Shown piece after piece: positions 44,047-52,698 of a stretch of 64,000 nt of DNA; the first letter of the stretch is position 1; each line of letters starts with the position of its first letter. The position numbers were made by a program, and so were the translations under genes. The notes beneath the pieces are model-generated. The model worked only from the letters and a program-made list of their open reading frames with translations, did not search any database and was not told the origin of the DNA. Origin of the DNA: Desulfurellaceae bacterium bin18 (GTDB taxonomy: Bacteria > Desulfobacterota > Binatia > Bin18); contig MPMI01000007.1 of NCBI GenBank assembly GCA_002238415.1, positions 62,001-126,000 on the forward strand, given 5' to 3'.

Positions 44047-44186
44047 ATCGTCCTCCTTTTTGGCAATGTTCTGGTTTATAAAGTAAAGACACCCCGGCAG
44101 AAAGATGGGGTGACGGGGTTCGTCAAAAGCACGCTTGCCAGACGGCCTAGGTCCCCCTAGACTGCCAGCCAGACAGCGGAGTACAC

Positions 44187-44447
44187 GTGGCAACAGGCAA
44201 TCAGTTCGGTGGAAGCAGGCGATTCCTGTATCATTGGTTTCGACGGGAGACGGTGTGGCGCGCTCTGAAGGTGGCCGGCATCGTGGGGCCCATCCTGACC
44301 GTGATTAATCAATACGACCTGCTCTTGAATCTCGACTTCTCCGCCCGGTTGGGTTTCAAGACCGCTCTGACCTTCCTTGTCCCGTATAGTGTTTCGTCCT
44401 ATTCTTCCGCCAGGGCCTATATGGACAAAGAGAGAGCCGCTTCATGA
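44187..44447 (+). CDS. NrtS-like nitrate/nitrite transporter small membrane protein
   Basis: An 86-residue protein with two hydrophobic segments separated by a short loop. The pattern RALKVAGIVGPILTVINQYDLL, then the second segment KTALTFLVPYSVSSYSSARAY, is typical of the NrtS family of small nitrate/nitrite transporters. GTG at 44187 is the start. It diverges from the selenoprotein-like gene and precedes a VOC-family gene. Its physiological substrate here is not proven. Confidence 0.75.
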   Translation: MATGNQFGGSRRFLYHWFRRETVWRALKVAGIVGPILTVINQYDLLLNLDFSARLGFKTALTFLVPYSVSSYSSARAYMDKERAAS

Positions 44448-44504
44448 CCGCATATGATTCAGGGATAATGAGGCGCAGGAGTCGTTATCAATAAGGAGGC
44501 TGCG

Positions 44505-45098
44505 ATGGTCCGATTTACCGGCGTGAATCACTTGGCGTTTGTTACTGGCGATATGGATAAGACGGTCCGTTTCTGGCGTGACCTGCTCGGCATGCGCCTG
44601 GTCGCCACGATTGGCGCGCAGGGCTTTCGGCATTATTTCTTTGAGCTGTCCGAGACCGACACGGTGGCCTTTTTTGAATGGGACGGCGCGGAGCCCGTAC
44701 CGCAAAAACGGCATGGTGTCGCCTTTCGTGGGCCGATTGCCTTTGACCATGTCGCGTTTGGGGTTGAGTCTGCCGATGAGTTATGGGAACTCCGAGACAA
44801 ACTGGTGGCCGCCGACTACGAGGTCTCAGGTCCGATAGATCACGGCTTTATCCATTCGATCTATGCGTTTGATCCGAACGGGATTCCGGTTGAGTTCAGC
44901 TATAACGTGCCGGGCATCGACATCCGCCGCACGCCGGTCTTTGGCGACACCGCGCCCGCCGCAACGGCCCAAGAGGGACCGGAACCACAACCCGATAAAT
45001 GGCCGGCCGTTCTCCGACCCACTCCGCCCGCACAGCGGACACTCAAGAAGGGAGCGGGCAGTGCGCTGGGATCATACCGAGAGAAGGCCGTGCGCTAG
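44505..45098 (+). CDS. VOC-family (glyoxalase/bleomycin-resistance fold) protein
   Basis: A 197-residue protein with two beta-alpha-beta-beta-beta repeats: the first opens VNHLAFVTGDMDKTVRFWRDLLGMRLV (partial quote) and the second FDHVAFGVESADELW. Potential metal ligands are H9, H at the start of the second repeat, and a Glu in PVEFSYN. It may be a dioxygenase or isomerase; the substrate is unknown. The start follows AGGAGGCTGCG. The final ~45 residues are a Pro/Ala/Gln-rich extension without fold. Confidence 0.82.
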   Translation: MVRFTGVNHLAFVTGDMDKTVRFWRDLLGMRLVATIGAQGFRHYFFELSETDTVAFFEWDGAEPVPQKRHGVAFRGPIAFDHVAFGVESADELWELRDKLVAADYEVSGPIDHGFIHSIYAFDPNGIPVEFSYNVPGIDIRRTPVFGDTAPAATAQEGPEPQPDKWPAVLRPTPPAQRTLKKGAGSALGSYREKAVR

Positions 45099-45170
45099 GG
45101 CCCACCCTGCTGTTAGACCCTGACGCCAGGGCAGGACGCCTGCGCTTGTGTCTCGGAACGGTGAACCAGG

Positions 45171-45770
45171 CTAGAGCGCCGCAATGGGCGTGGCAAGTTC
45201 CTGCTCGGCATGTGGATTCACGATGGGGTCGGCGCTCAGGTCCACATCCCTGGCTGTCCGCATGGTGCCGATAACCCAGTCTGCCAACACATTCACCACA
45301 TTGAGGTTCTGGTAGGGATACCGATGGTGAATATAGTGATGGGTGCGCACGAATTGAAAGGCCCGGGTGCGCTCAATCCAGCGGTTGCCCGGTACGTGCA
45401 TACAATAGTGAACGTATTCATACAGGACATAATCGAGGGCCAAGGCTAGGATCCCACCAACACAGACGGACCAGCCAAACGCCCAGCCGAGGCCGAGCAG
45501 GAGGGGCAGATGCAGCCCGATGAGCAGGGGCGCATTCCACCACGCAAAGGTGACCTTTTTGGGATCGACCCCAGGCTGGATATGGTAGGTGGCGTCAGCC
45601 CGGAAGAGCCCATGGTGGACAAGGGCGTGAGCTTGGAATGAATAGGGTAAGGTCAGGGTGTGCATCAAATACTTATGCAGCGCCCATTCAAAAAAGCTGG
45701 AATACAGAACGAGTCCAATAAATCCGGCCGTGCCTTTCGCAAGTCCCCAGAGAATCAGTTCAAGCGTCAA
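45171..45770 (-). CDS. Fatty acid hydroxylase-superfamily membrane protein
   Basis: A 199-residue membrane di-iron enzyme. The histidine clusters HKYLMH, HALVHH, HYCMH and HHYIHH match the fatty acid hydroxylase/sterol desaturase superfamily. Three to four membrane segments surround them. The start appears to be TTG at 45770, after AGGAAAGG. It may hydroxylate an acyl or sphingoid chain, given the nearby sphingolipid genes, but this is inference. Confidence 0.82.
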   Translation of the reverse strand: MTLELILWGLAKGTAGFIGLVLYSSFFEWALHKYLMHTLTLPYSFQAHALVHHGLFRADATYHIQPGVDPKKVTFAWWNAPLLIGLHLPLLLGLGWAFGWSVCVGGILALALDYVLYEYVHYCMHVPGNRWIERTRAFQFVRTHHYIHHRYPYQNLNVVNVLADWVIGTMRTARDVDLSADPIVNPHAEQELATPIAAL

Positions 45771-46077
45771 TATGTACTACCTTTCCTACGTTTCTCTCCC
45801 CCACCTCAGCTCTACGTCTCTCTGCACCTCGGGTAGAGAAAGGACTCTTTGGGGATAGTATGGCCTGTTTGTGTAATCTCTCAAGAAGGTCCTGACTGTA
45901 TAGAGAAAAGCGCTCTGCCTGGCAATAGCCTCTGTGTTGGAGAGGACCCTGAGTGTCACTGCTGCACTTGGCTGATTCCTGTCGGCAGCTGGCTTAGTCG
46001 TACTTGACGCTCGAAGAGAACTTGCCTAAAGGGTGGAGTCGCCTCAGACCTATTGCGCACAGCCGGGGGAGGGCCCT
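45771..46077. other. 307-nt intergenic region with no recognised gene
   Basis: No coding sequence was recognised. It separates the divergent hydroxylase and amidohydrolase genes and begins with pyrimidine-rich sequence on the plus strand. A GGGGGAGGG ribosome site precedes the amidohydrolase ATG at 46078. Promoters are expected here but not identified. Confidence 0.35.
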
Positions 46078-47208
46078 ATGTCCACACTATCTGCGATTCC
46101 CATGCAGGACTATTTTGTCGTTTCCGCAGACTGCCATGTGCTGGAGCCGCCCGACCTCTGGGAGAAGCGGATTGAGGCCAAATTTCGCCACCGGATTCCG
46201 CGTTTGACGGTCGATGCCAACGGGCGGAAATGGTTGGTCGTTGAGGGCCAGGAAAAAAAGCGTATCCGGGACTTCACTCTGAGCGGTGAAGACCTAGAGC
46301 GGGCCAAAGGCGGGAGTTTTGACCTTGAACGGCGTCAGCAGGATTTGACCCGGGACGGGATTAACGCCGAGGTCATTTACCCCAATCGCGGGCTACTGAT
46401 GTGGACATCGCCCGATCCCGCCATGCAAACCGCCATGTGCCGGGTGTGGAATGACTGGGCCATTGAAGTGTTCAGCCCAACCCAAAAATACTCTCTGCCC
46501 ACCGCCGCTATTGCCCCGCAAGATGTTGACGCTGCCGTGCAGGAAGTTCAGCGCGTTGCCAAGTTAGGTTATAAAACCGTTTTCCTGCCCGTCACTGTCC
46601 CGGACCAGCCCTATAATCTCACGCTGTACGATCCGCTGTGGGCGGCCATTCAAGAAACCGGCATACCGATGAGTTTCCATGTGGGAACGGGCAAAGACCC
46701 GCGGACCGCCTCGGGCAATGGCGGTGCGATTATCAACTATGTTGTTCACGCCTTATCGACGGCGATTGATCCCGTTGTCCATCTATGTGCGTCCGGGGTG
46801 CTGGAGCGTTTCCCCTCGCTCAAGTTTGTGACCGTCGAAGCTGGGATAGGCTGGCTGGCCTGGACACTCTGGGTCATGGACGAAGGCTTTCACAAACACC
46901 ACTTCTGGATTGCTCCCAAGCTGCCGATGCCGCCGAGCGAGTATTTTCGCCGCCAAGGCTATGCCACCTTTCAGGACGATCCGGTCGGACTGGAAACGCG
47001 CAAATGGATTGGGATCGACCGGCTCTTGTGGGGGGATGATTATCCGCATCACGAAGGTACCTGGCCACGTTCGCAGGAAGCCATTGACCGGACTATGGGC
47101 GATCTCACCGAGTCCGAACGGCGTCAGGTCTTAGGGCTCAACGCGGCCCAACTGTACGGCTTTGAGCTGCCGGCGGTTCAGCCCGACGCTGAGGAGAGCC
47201 GGGCATGA
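46078..47208 (+). CDS. Amidohydrolase-family TIM-barrel protein (amidohydrolase_2 type)
   Basis: A 376-residue metal-dependent hydrolase or decarboxylase of the Amidohydro_2 family. The N-terminal SADCHVLEPPDLWEKR, the central MSFHVGTG, and the C-terminal LLWGDDYPHHEGTWPRS are typical. Members act on carboxyl-bearing aromatics or lactone substrates; this one cannot be assigned. ATG 46078 follows GGGGGAGGG. The next gene overlaps its stop by four bases (ATGA). Confidence 0.88.
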   Translation: MSTLSAIPMQDYFVVSADCHVLEPPDLWEKRIEAKFRHRIPRLTVDANGRKWLVVEGQEKKRIRDFTLSGEDLERAKGGSFDLERRQQDLTRDGINAEVIYPNRGLLMWTSPDPAMQTAMCRVWNDWAIEVFSPTQKYSLPTAAIAPQDVDAAVQEVQRVAKLGYKTVFLPVTVPDQPYNLTLYDPLWAAIQETGIPMSFHVGTGKDPRTASGNGGAIINYVVHALSTAIDPVVHLCASGVLERFPSLKFVTVEAGIGWLAWTLWVMDEGFHKHHFWIAPKLPMPPSEYFRRQGYATFQDDPVGLETRKWIGIDRLLWGDDYPHHEGTWPRSQEAIDRTMGDLTESERRQVLGLNAAQLYGFELPAVQPDAEESRA

Positions 47209-47540
47209 GCGCCGGACGACCCGAGACGTTGCGCCTGGACTGGGGGGAGACCGAGAAAGCGCCGGCAGACCGCAAGCGCTGGCTGGGCGCGTGGCTGGTC
47301 AGTCAAGAAGGAGAAGAAGGCGACTATTTTTACGACGGTCCCGGCGGGCGGCAAACGACGCATCGCGTGCCGCCCGAAGCCATCGGCTTTCGCCTGCGTT
47401 GGTACCCGAGTGAGAATGAGGTCAGCGTCAACCTTGAACTCGGCCCTATGGCCAGTGTGGTCGACGACTACTTCTTTGCCGAGCAGGCTGGCCCAGAGCT
47501 GACGCTTGCCGTGCTGGAGCTATTGCCCGAACAGCGCTAA
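47205..47540 (+). CDS. Small conserved-looking protein of unknown function
   Basis: A 111-residue acidic protein with no recognisable domain, lipobox or membrane segment. Its start overlaps the amidohydrolase stop (ATGA), so it is probably co-translated with it. The compositional pattern (Glu/Asp/Tyr-rich centre) looks like a small globular protein. I do not recognise it. Confidence 0.6.
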   Translation: MSAGRPETLRLDWGETEKAPADRKRWLGAWLVSQEGEEGDYFYDGPGGRQTTHRVPPEAIGFRLRWYPSENEVSVNLELGPMASVVDDYFFAEQAGPELTLAVLELLPEQR

Positions 47541-47628
47541 CGCTCCATACCTCTCTTCATACATCGGAAAGGTGGTGTGAGGGCCAGCGGATTCCGAGGC
47601 ATCCTTAATAAGAATTCACGAAGGGGGA

Positions 47629-48594
47629 ATGATGTCGAGTAGGCCGAAGTTTGGAGAGCTGCCGCACGTTGGAGAGACGCAAGAGCGCCACGCCTGGGAG
47701 GTCTTTGGGCCGGCAGACCAACTGGGATCGGTGAATTTACTGACACCGGAAAAAGTCAAGCATGCCGCAAGACTGATTCGGACTGGCCAGGTGTTCAACC
47801 TCAGCCTGCCGTTGAATTTCCCTATCACGCTGTACGCCGGGTTTCGGAGCAAAGGCTATCGACACCATATCGAAACCGGTCGAGGCGGTCGTGACGACTA
47901 TGTTGATAATTTTGCGATGCAGGGCTCAAGCCAGTGGGACAGCCTGCGTCACATCCGCTTTCGTGAGCATGGCTATTACGGCGGCCGGCAGGACGGCGAC
48001 CTGGACGAAAAGGGCGAACTCGGTATTGAGCACTGGGCTCAGCATGGCATAGTCGGACGCGGTGTGCTGCTAGATGGTGCGCGCTACATGGAAACGCAAC
48101 AGACGCCGCTCGACATGACGAAAAAGTTCGAGATGGATGGAGCCTTTCTCGAACAAGTTGCGCGTGAGCAAAAGGTGCAACTCGAACCGGGCGATATCCT
48201 GATCCTGCGAACCGGTTGGCTGGAGTGGTATAAAAGCTTGGATGAAAGAGGGCGGGAGGCGTTGCGAGACACTCTGGGAGTTGGCGAAGCGCCGCATGCC
48301 TGTCCGGGTCTGGCCGCCTCGCAAGAGACCGCCGCTTGGCTCTGGGATCGACAGATTGCTGCCATTGCCGCGGATAACGTTGCGGTAGAAGCCTTGCCAG
48401 TAGACCCGGCAGTTGGCTTTCAGCATCGCCGGCTCATTGCCCTGCAAGGCATGCCCCTTGGAGAGCTGCTGGATGTGGAGGAACTGGCTCGGGCCTGCGC
48501 GCAGGACGGGCTCTATGAATGTATGCTGGTTGCGATTCCGCTCAATCTGCCCGGTGGGGTCGGCTCCCCGGCAAACGCTTATGCCATAAAATGA
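47629..48594 (+). CDS. Cyclase-family (kynurenine formamidase-like) hydrolase
   Basis: A 321-residue protein of the putative cyclase/kynurenine formamidase family. The metal-binding HxGTHxDxPxH motif of classical members is altered here to SSQWDSLRHIRF, and a later HRRLIALQGMPLGELLD follows; in this subgroup the first conserved His is replaced. Possible roles include amide or lactone hydrolysis. It lies 89 nt after the unknown gene. Start ATG 47629 or 47632 (ATGATG) is ambiguous. Confidence 0.8.
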   Translation: MMSSRPKFGELPHVGETQERHAWEVFGPADQLGSVNLLTPEKVKHAARLIRTGQVFNLSLPLNFPITLYAGFRSKGYRHHIETGRGGRDDYVDNFAMQGSSQWDSLRHIRFREHGYYGGRQDGDLDEKGELGIEHWAQHGIVGRGVLLDGARYMETQQTPLDMTKKFEMDGAFLEQVAREQKVQLEPGDILILRTGWLEWYKSLDERGREALRDTLGVGEAPHACPGLAASQETAAWLWDRQIAAIAADNVAVEALPVDPAVGFQHRRLIALQGMPLGELLDVEELARACAQDGLYECMLVAIPLNLPGGVGSPANAYAIK

Positions 48595-48634
48595 AAGCCG
48601 ATTGGCGCGGTTGCCTGGAGAGGACTGTGACAAC

Positions 48635-49351
48635 GTGAATCGGCCGTCTTTCCCTTGCGCTCCTCCGACCTTCCTGCTCTCCCTTGTCTACGTTGACTTT
48701 CTGGCTGTCCTGCTTGCCCTCGGCCTTGGCTTTGCCTGGCATCAGAACCCCACCGCGTATACCGGTGAAGGCGATCCGATTACGTGGCTGTCGTTTGCGC
48801 ACCTGCTCGTGATCAGCGGCCTTGCTGGCGGCGTATTCTACTGTCGGACGGGCGGTAGCCTAGACCTGTCGGTGTGGCGTCAAACGGTTTTTGTCTGGCT
48901 GCTGATTGCTCTTGGCTTTCTTTTCCTGGCGGTGGACGAAATCGCCAAGATACATGAATCCCTGGACCGTTTCGCGCACCGGCTCTTGCAACGCCCAGAG
49001 ACTGCTCTGTCTGACCGACTCGATGACGCGATTCTGCTGGGATATGGATTGAGCGGTGTGGCTGTCCTGTATGCCTACCGCTCGGAACTGGCCTCTTATC
49101 GAGCGGTTCTCCCCCTGGTAGTGTGTGGATTTGTCCTGTTCATCTTTATGGGGCTGCTTGACGCCCTGGTAAATCGTCCCGATGTGTTTCTCCTCATGGG
49201 TATCAGTCAGGAGGGAAGTGCGAACTTGGGGAAATGGCTCGGCGGTGTTGAGGAGGGCTTGAAAATTTTGGCGGAAGCGGCGTTCCTTGGAGCGGCGTAT
49301 ACCTGTCTCTTCCTGACTCCGCAGGCCGATTATGGCGGGCATCGCGATTGA
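48635..49351 (+). CDS. Polytopic membrane protein of unknown function
   Basis: A 238-residue protein with five or six hydrophobic segments and a central soluble loop (~110-140) carrying DEIAKIHESLDRF. I do not recognise a family. A TTG at 48602 is open, but GTG 48635 follows GGAGAGGAC and seems better. It lies upstream of the PQQ dehydrogenase genes, with no obvious functional link. Confidence 0.65.
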   Translation: MNRPSFPCAPPTFLLSLVYVDFLAVLLALGLGFAWHQNPTAYTGEGDPITWLSFAHLLVISGLAGGVFYCRTGGSLDLSVWRQTVFVWLLIALGFLFLAVDEIAKIHESLDRFAHRLLQRPETALSDRLDDAILLGYGLSGVAVLYAYRSELASYRAVLPLVVCGFVLFIFMGLLDALVNRPDVFLLMGISQEGSANLGKWLGGVEEGLKILAEAAFLGAAYTCLFLTPQADYGGHRD

Positions 49352-49486
49352 CAAAACCAGCCTTCCCAGAGTAGCTTTCTCTTGATGGGAGGGGCTCCCG
49401 ACCGCACTTTTCAGCAACGCGAGAGGGGTGTCCCGGAGAGTGAGTATGTGTTTCAGATTCCTGGAGAGTAGGCAAAGGAGGGTATT

Positions 49487-51310
49487 ATGAAGACTCGATT
49501 TCTCAGAGGGCTTGCTGTTGGGGGGCAGACGATACTGCTCGTTGCCGGACTGTTACTCTTGTCGCCTTTTTCTCAACTCGGGCAGGCTTCGCAGGAACTG
49601 CTCGATATGCAGCAAAACCACGGCCAGTGGGTGACTTCGGGCCGGGACTATGCCCTCACTCGCTACAGCAGCCTGGACCAGATTTCCACGCAGAATGCGA
49701 AGGACCTGAAGGTCGCCTGGACGTTTTCGACCGGCGTCCTGCGCGGACACGAAGGTACGCCGCTGGTTATTGGCGACACCATGTATATTGTGACCCCCTT
49801 TCCCAATATCGTGTATGCCATTGATCTGGCGGATCCTGGTTATGCCATTAAATGGAAATATGCGCCCGTACAAAGCGAGGACGCCATTCCGATTGCCTGC
49901 TGTGATGTGGTAAATCGGGGTGCGGCCTATGCCGCCGGTAAGATATTTTTTAATCAGCTCGACGCGCACACCGTCGCCCTTGATGCCGAGACAGGGAAAG
50001 AGCTGTGGAAGGTCAAGCAGGGTGACATTAAACAGGGTCAGACCATTACCATGGTACCGCTGGTCGTGCGTGACAAGGTCATTACCGGGGTGAGCGGGGG
50101 TGAGTTTGGCGTGCGCGGGTTTGTCACTGCGAATCATATCGACACGGGTGAGCAGGTCTGGCGCGCGTATAGTACCGGACCGGACTCCGAGGTGTTGATT
50201 GGCGAAGATTTTTCCTCGCCGTATGCCTCACACCAGGGCAAGGATCTAGGGATCTCAACCTGGAAGGGCGAAGAGTGGAAGCGGGGCGGGGGCACAACCT
50301 GGGGCTGGTATAGCTACGACCCCGAACTTGACCTGTTCTACTACGGCACCGGGAATCCGGGTGCCTGGAATCCGGATCAGCGGCCGGGTGACAATAAGTG
50401 GTCTATGACGCTGTTTGCCCGGAATCCGGATACGGGCCAGGCTAAGTGGGCGTATCAAATGACCCCGCACGATGCCTGGGATTATGACGGGATTAACGAA
50501 AGCGTCTTGATTGACCTGCCGGCCAATGGAGATGGAAAAGTCCAGAAAGTCCTGGTCCACTTCGACCGCAACGGCTTCGCCTACAAGGTTGACCGGACTT
50601 CGGGCAAGGTTCTGGCCGCAGATAAATTCGGTCATGTGAACTGGGCCAAAGAGATTAACCTTGAGACCGGTCGCCCGGTTGAGAACGCCGAAAAGCGGAC
50701 AAAAGAGGGGACGAATGTGGAAGGCATTTGCCCCGGCGCCATGGGAACCAAAGACCAACAGCCGGTGTCATATTCGCCCCGGACCAAACTTTTTTACGTG
50801 CCAACCAACCATCTGTGCATGGATTATGAAGGGATGAAAGTCCGCTATATCGCCGGTGTGCCCTATGTTGGCGCTATTGTCAAAATGTTCCCCGGACCTG
50901 GCGGGCACCGGGGTGAATTCATTGCCTGGGATCCGGTTGCGGGTGAAAAAAAATGGGGCATTAAGGAAAAATGGTCGGCCTGGAGCGGGGCGCTCTCGAC
51001 CGGCGGTGACGTGGTCTTCTACGGGACCATGGACGGCTGGTTCAAGGCGGTCCACGCCTCGACCGGCGAAGAGCTGTGGAAGTTCAAAGCCGGCTCGGGA
51101 ATCATTGGCGCGCCCATGACCTATATCGGACCGGATGGCAAGCAGTACGTGGCGATCATGTCCGGGATCGGTGGCTGGTCCGGCCTGGTTGTCGCCGGTG
51201 ACCTGTCAACGGACGATCCCACCGCGGCCCTTGGGGCGGTGGGCGCTTTTGCCGATCTCGGGCAAGATACGAATAAGGGCGGGATGTTATACGTCTTCGC
51301 GCTTGAGTAA
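49487..51310 (+). CDS. xoxF: PQQ-dependent alcohol dehydrogenase, lanthanide (XoxF) type
   Basis: A 607-residue periplasmic quinoprotein dehydrogenase with a signal peptide (1-34) and an eight-bladed WD-like propeller with repeating W motifs. The adjacent-cysteine disulfide C138-C139 is seen. The catalytic Asp is D332 in PHDAWDYDG, and the extra Asp two residues on (D334) is the marker of lanthanide-dependent enzymes (Ca-dependent MxaF has Ala there). It oxidises methanol, ethanol or other primary alcohols. Its presumed cytochrome and binding protein gene follows 37 nt downstream. PQQ synthesis genes are not nearby. Confidence 0.93.
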   Translation: MKTRFLRGLAVGGQTILLVAGLLLLSPFSQLGQASQELLDMQQNHGQWVTSGRDYALTRYSSLDQISTQNAKDLKVAWTFSTGVLRGHEGTPLVIGDTMYIVTPFPNIVYAIDLADPGYAIKWKYAPVQSEDAIPIACCDVVNRGAAYAAGKIFFNQLDAHTVALDAETGKELWKVKQGDIKQGQTITMVPLVVRDKVITGVSGGEFGVRGFVTANHIDTGEQVWRAYSTGPDSEVLIGEDFSSPYASHQGKDLGISTWKGEEWKRGGGTTWGWYSYDPELDLFYYGTGNPGAWNPDQRPGDNKWSMTLFARNPDTGQAKWAYQMTPHDAWDYDGINESVLIDLPANGDGKVQKVLVHFDRNGFAYKVDRTSGKVLAADKFGHVNWAKEINLETGRPVENAEKRTKEGTNVEGICPGAMGTKDQQPVSYSPRTKLFYVPTNHLCMDYEGMKVRYIAGVPYVGAIVKMFPGPGGHRGEFIAWDPVAGEKKWGIKEKWSAWSGALSTGGDVVFYGTMDGWFKAVHASTGEELWKFKAGSGIIGAPMTYIGPDGKQYVAIMSGIGGWSGLVVAGDLSTDDPTAALGAVGAFADLGQDTNKGGMLYVFALE

Positions 51311-51347
51311 ACGGACGCGCTCGACCCGATGTCCAGTCTCTGCATCC

Positions 51348-52631
51348 ATGCGCAATCACACTGAGGGGGTGCGGCGAGCCGCCCCCTATGCCTCCGCCTG
51401 TCTCGCTCTCCTGCTGTTCCTGTCCGTCCCTGTCCTCCGGGAGGCCGCTTGGGCAACGGAGGCCGGAGAAACGGCCTCCCGGTTTCGCGTCTGCGCGGAT
51501 CCCAATAATCTGCCGTTTTCTAATCGGCAACAGCAAGGATTCGAGAATAAAATCGCCGAAGTCCTGGCCCGTGGGTTGGGCCAGGCAGTCGCCTATACAT
51601 GGTGGCCCCAGCGGCGGGGTTTCCTGCGCAGCACGCTCAACGCCGGCAGGTGCGATGTGGTCATGGGGCTGCCGGCCGGCATTGATCTGGTCTTGACGAC
51701 GCAGCCGTATTACCGTTCGGTCTATGCTTTTGTCTATCCCGAAGATGCGCCCTACGATCTCTCCTCCTTTGATGATCCCGTCCTCAAAGAACTGAAAGTC
51801 GGGGTACACCTTATCGGTGATGACTACACCAACAGCCCGCCGGCCCATGCCCTGAGCGGTCGCGGGATTGTGGACAATGTGGTCGGCTACAGCGTCTTTG
51901 GCAATTATGCCGACCCCAGTCCACCGGGAAAAATCATTGAAGCCGTTGCTAACAAAGAGATCGATACGGCGATTGTGTGGGGGCCGATTGGCGGCTATTT
52001 CGCTCAACAGCAAGCCGTCCCGCTGAGGGTGGTGCCCGTGTCGTCCGAGGACGAGTCGCCCTCCCTCCTCCTTGCTTATGATATTGCGCTCGGCGTCCGC
52101 AAAAGCGACGAGGCGCTGAAAAACACGCTCAATGGCCTGTTGACGCAGCACGCAGCAGAAATCCAGCAGATCTTGGTCGACTACGGTGTTCCCGGTATTG
52201 CCCCCCAACCGACCGGGTCTCCCGATCCTCAACCGGACACGGGAGCGTCCGACCCACAAGCGTCCCCAGCTTCCGACGAGCAGCCGACTGCGTCTCGTGG
52301 TGAGGCTGGACAAGCAGCGGCCAACGGACTGGCAAAGCTCAATCCGTATACGGGCAATCCAGCGGCGATCATCGAGGGCGAAGAACTCTACAAACTCCTG
52401 AATTGCTATAGTTGCCACGGCTTACGGGGTGGGGGAGGAATGGGTCCCGATTTAACGGATGAGGAGTGGAAAGAGGGCACGGGCAGTGATACCCGAGTGA
52501 TGGATCAGGTCATGACCGGGCGCAATAAAATGCCCGGTTACGACGGGGTGATCACCGAGGAGGAAGCCTGGAAGGTTATCGCCTATGTGCGGACCTTGTA
52601 TAAGGGAGCTCCATCGACCGTCGAGTGGTAA
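51348..52631 (+). CDS. Fused XoxJ-type binding protein and cytochrome c
   Basis: A 427-residue exported protein. Residues 1-38 are a signal peptide; 39-290 resemble the quinoprotein dehydrogenase-associated periplasmic binding protein XoxJ (FRVCADPNNLPFSNRQQQGFEN). A Pro/Ser/Asp-rich linker (~290-330) leads to a class I cytochrome c domain with heme site C353-x-x-C356-H357 and axial Met near 395. Usually XoxJ and XoxG (cytochrome) are separate. I take ATG 51348, with the signal peptide at its start, rather than the long frame from 51135. It should take electrons from the dehydrogenase encoded just upstream. Confidence 0.88.
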   Translation: MRNHTEGVRRAAPYASACLALLLFLSVPVLREAAWATEAGETASRFRVCADPNNLPFSNRQQQGFENKIAEVLARGLGQAVAYTWWPQRRGFLRSTLNAGRCDVVMGLPAGIDLVLTTQPYYRSVYAFVYPEDAPYDLSSFDDPVLKELKVGVHLIGDDYTNSPPAHALSGRGIVDNVVGYSVFGNYADPSPPGKIIEAVANKEIDTAIVWGPIGGYFAQQQAVPLRVVPVSSEDESPSLLLAYDIALGVRKSDEALKNTLNGLLTQHAAEIQQILVDYGVPGIAPQPTGSPDPQPDTGASDPQASPASDEQPTASRGEAGQAAANGLAKLNPYTGNPAAIIEGEELYKLLNCYSCHGLRGGGGMGPDLTDEEWKEGTGSDTRVMDQVMTGRNKMPGYDGVITEEEAWKVIAYVRTLYKGAPSTVEW

Positions 52632-52698
52632 GGGAGACCGAAGTCTCGTCAGTCTCCCTGGATAAATCAGCAGAAGCCGGGGACAGGGGAGCCTGCCT

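Noticed and set aside
51135-51347. Longer N-terminus for the XoxJ-cytochrome protein
   Set aside because: It overlaps the end of xoxF and would bury the clear signal peptide that starts at 51348.
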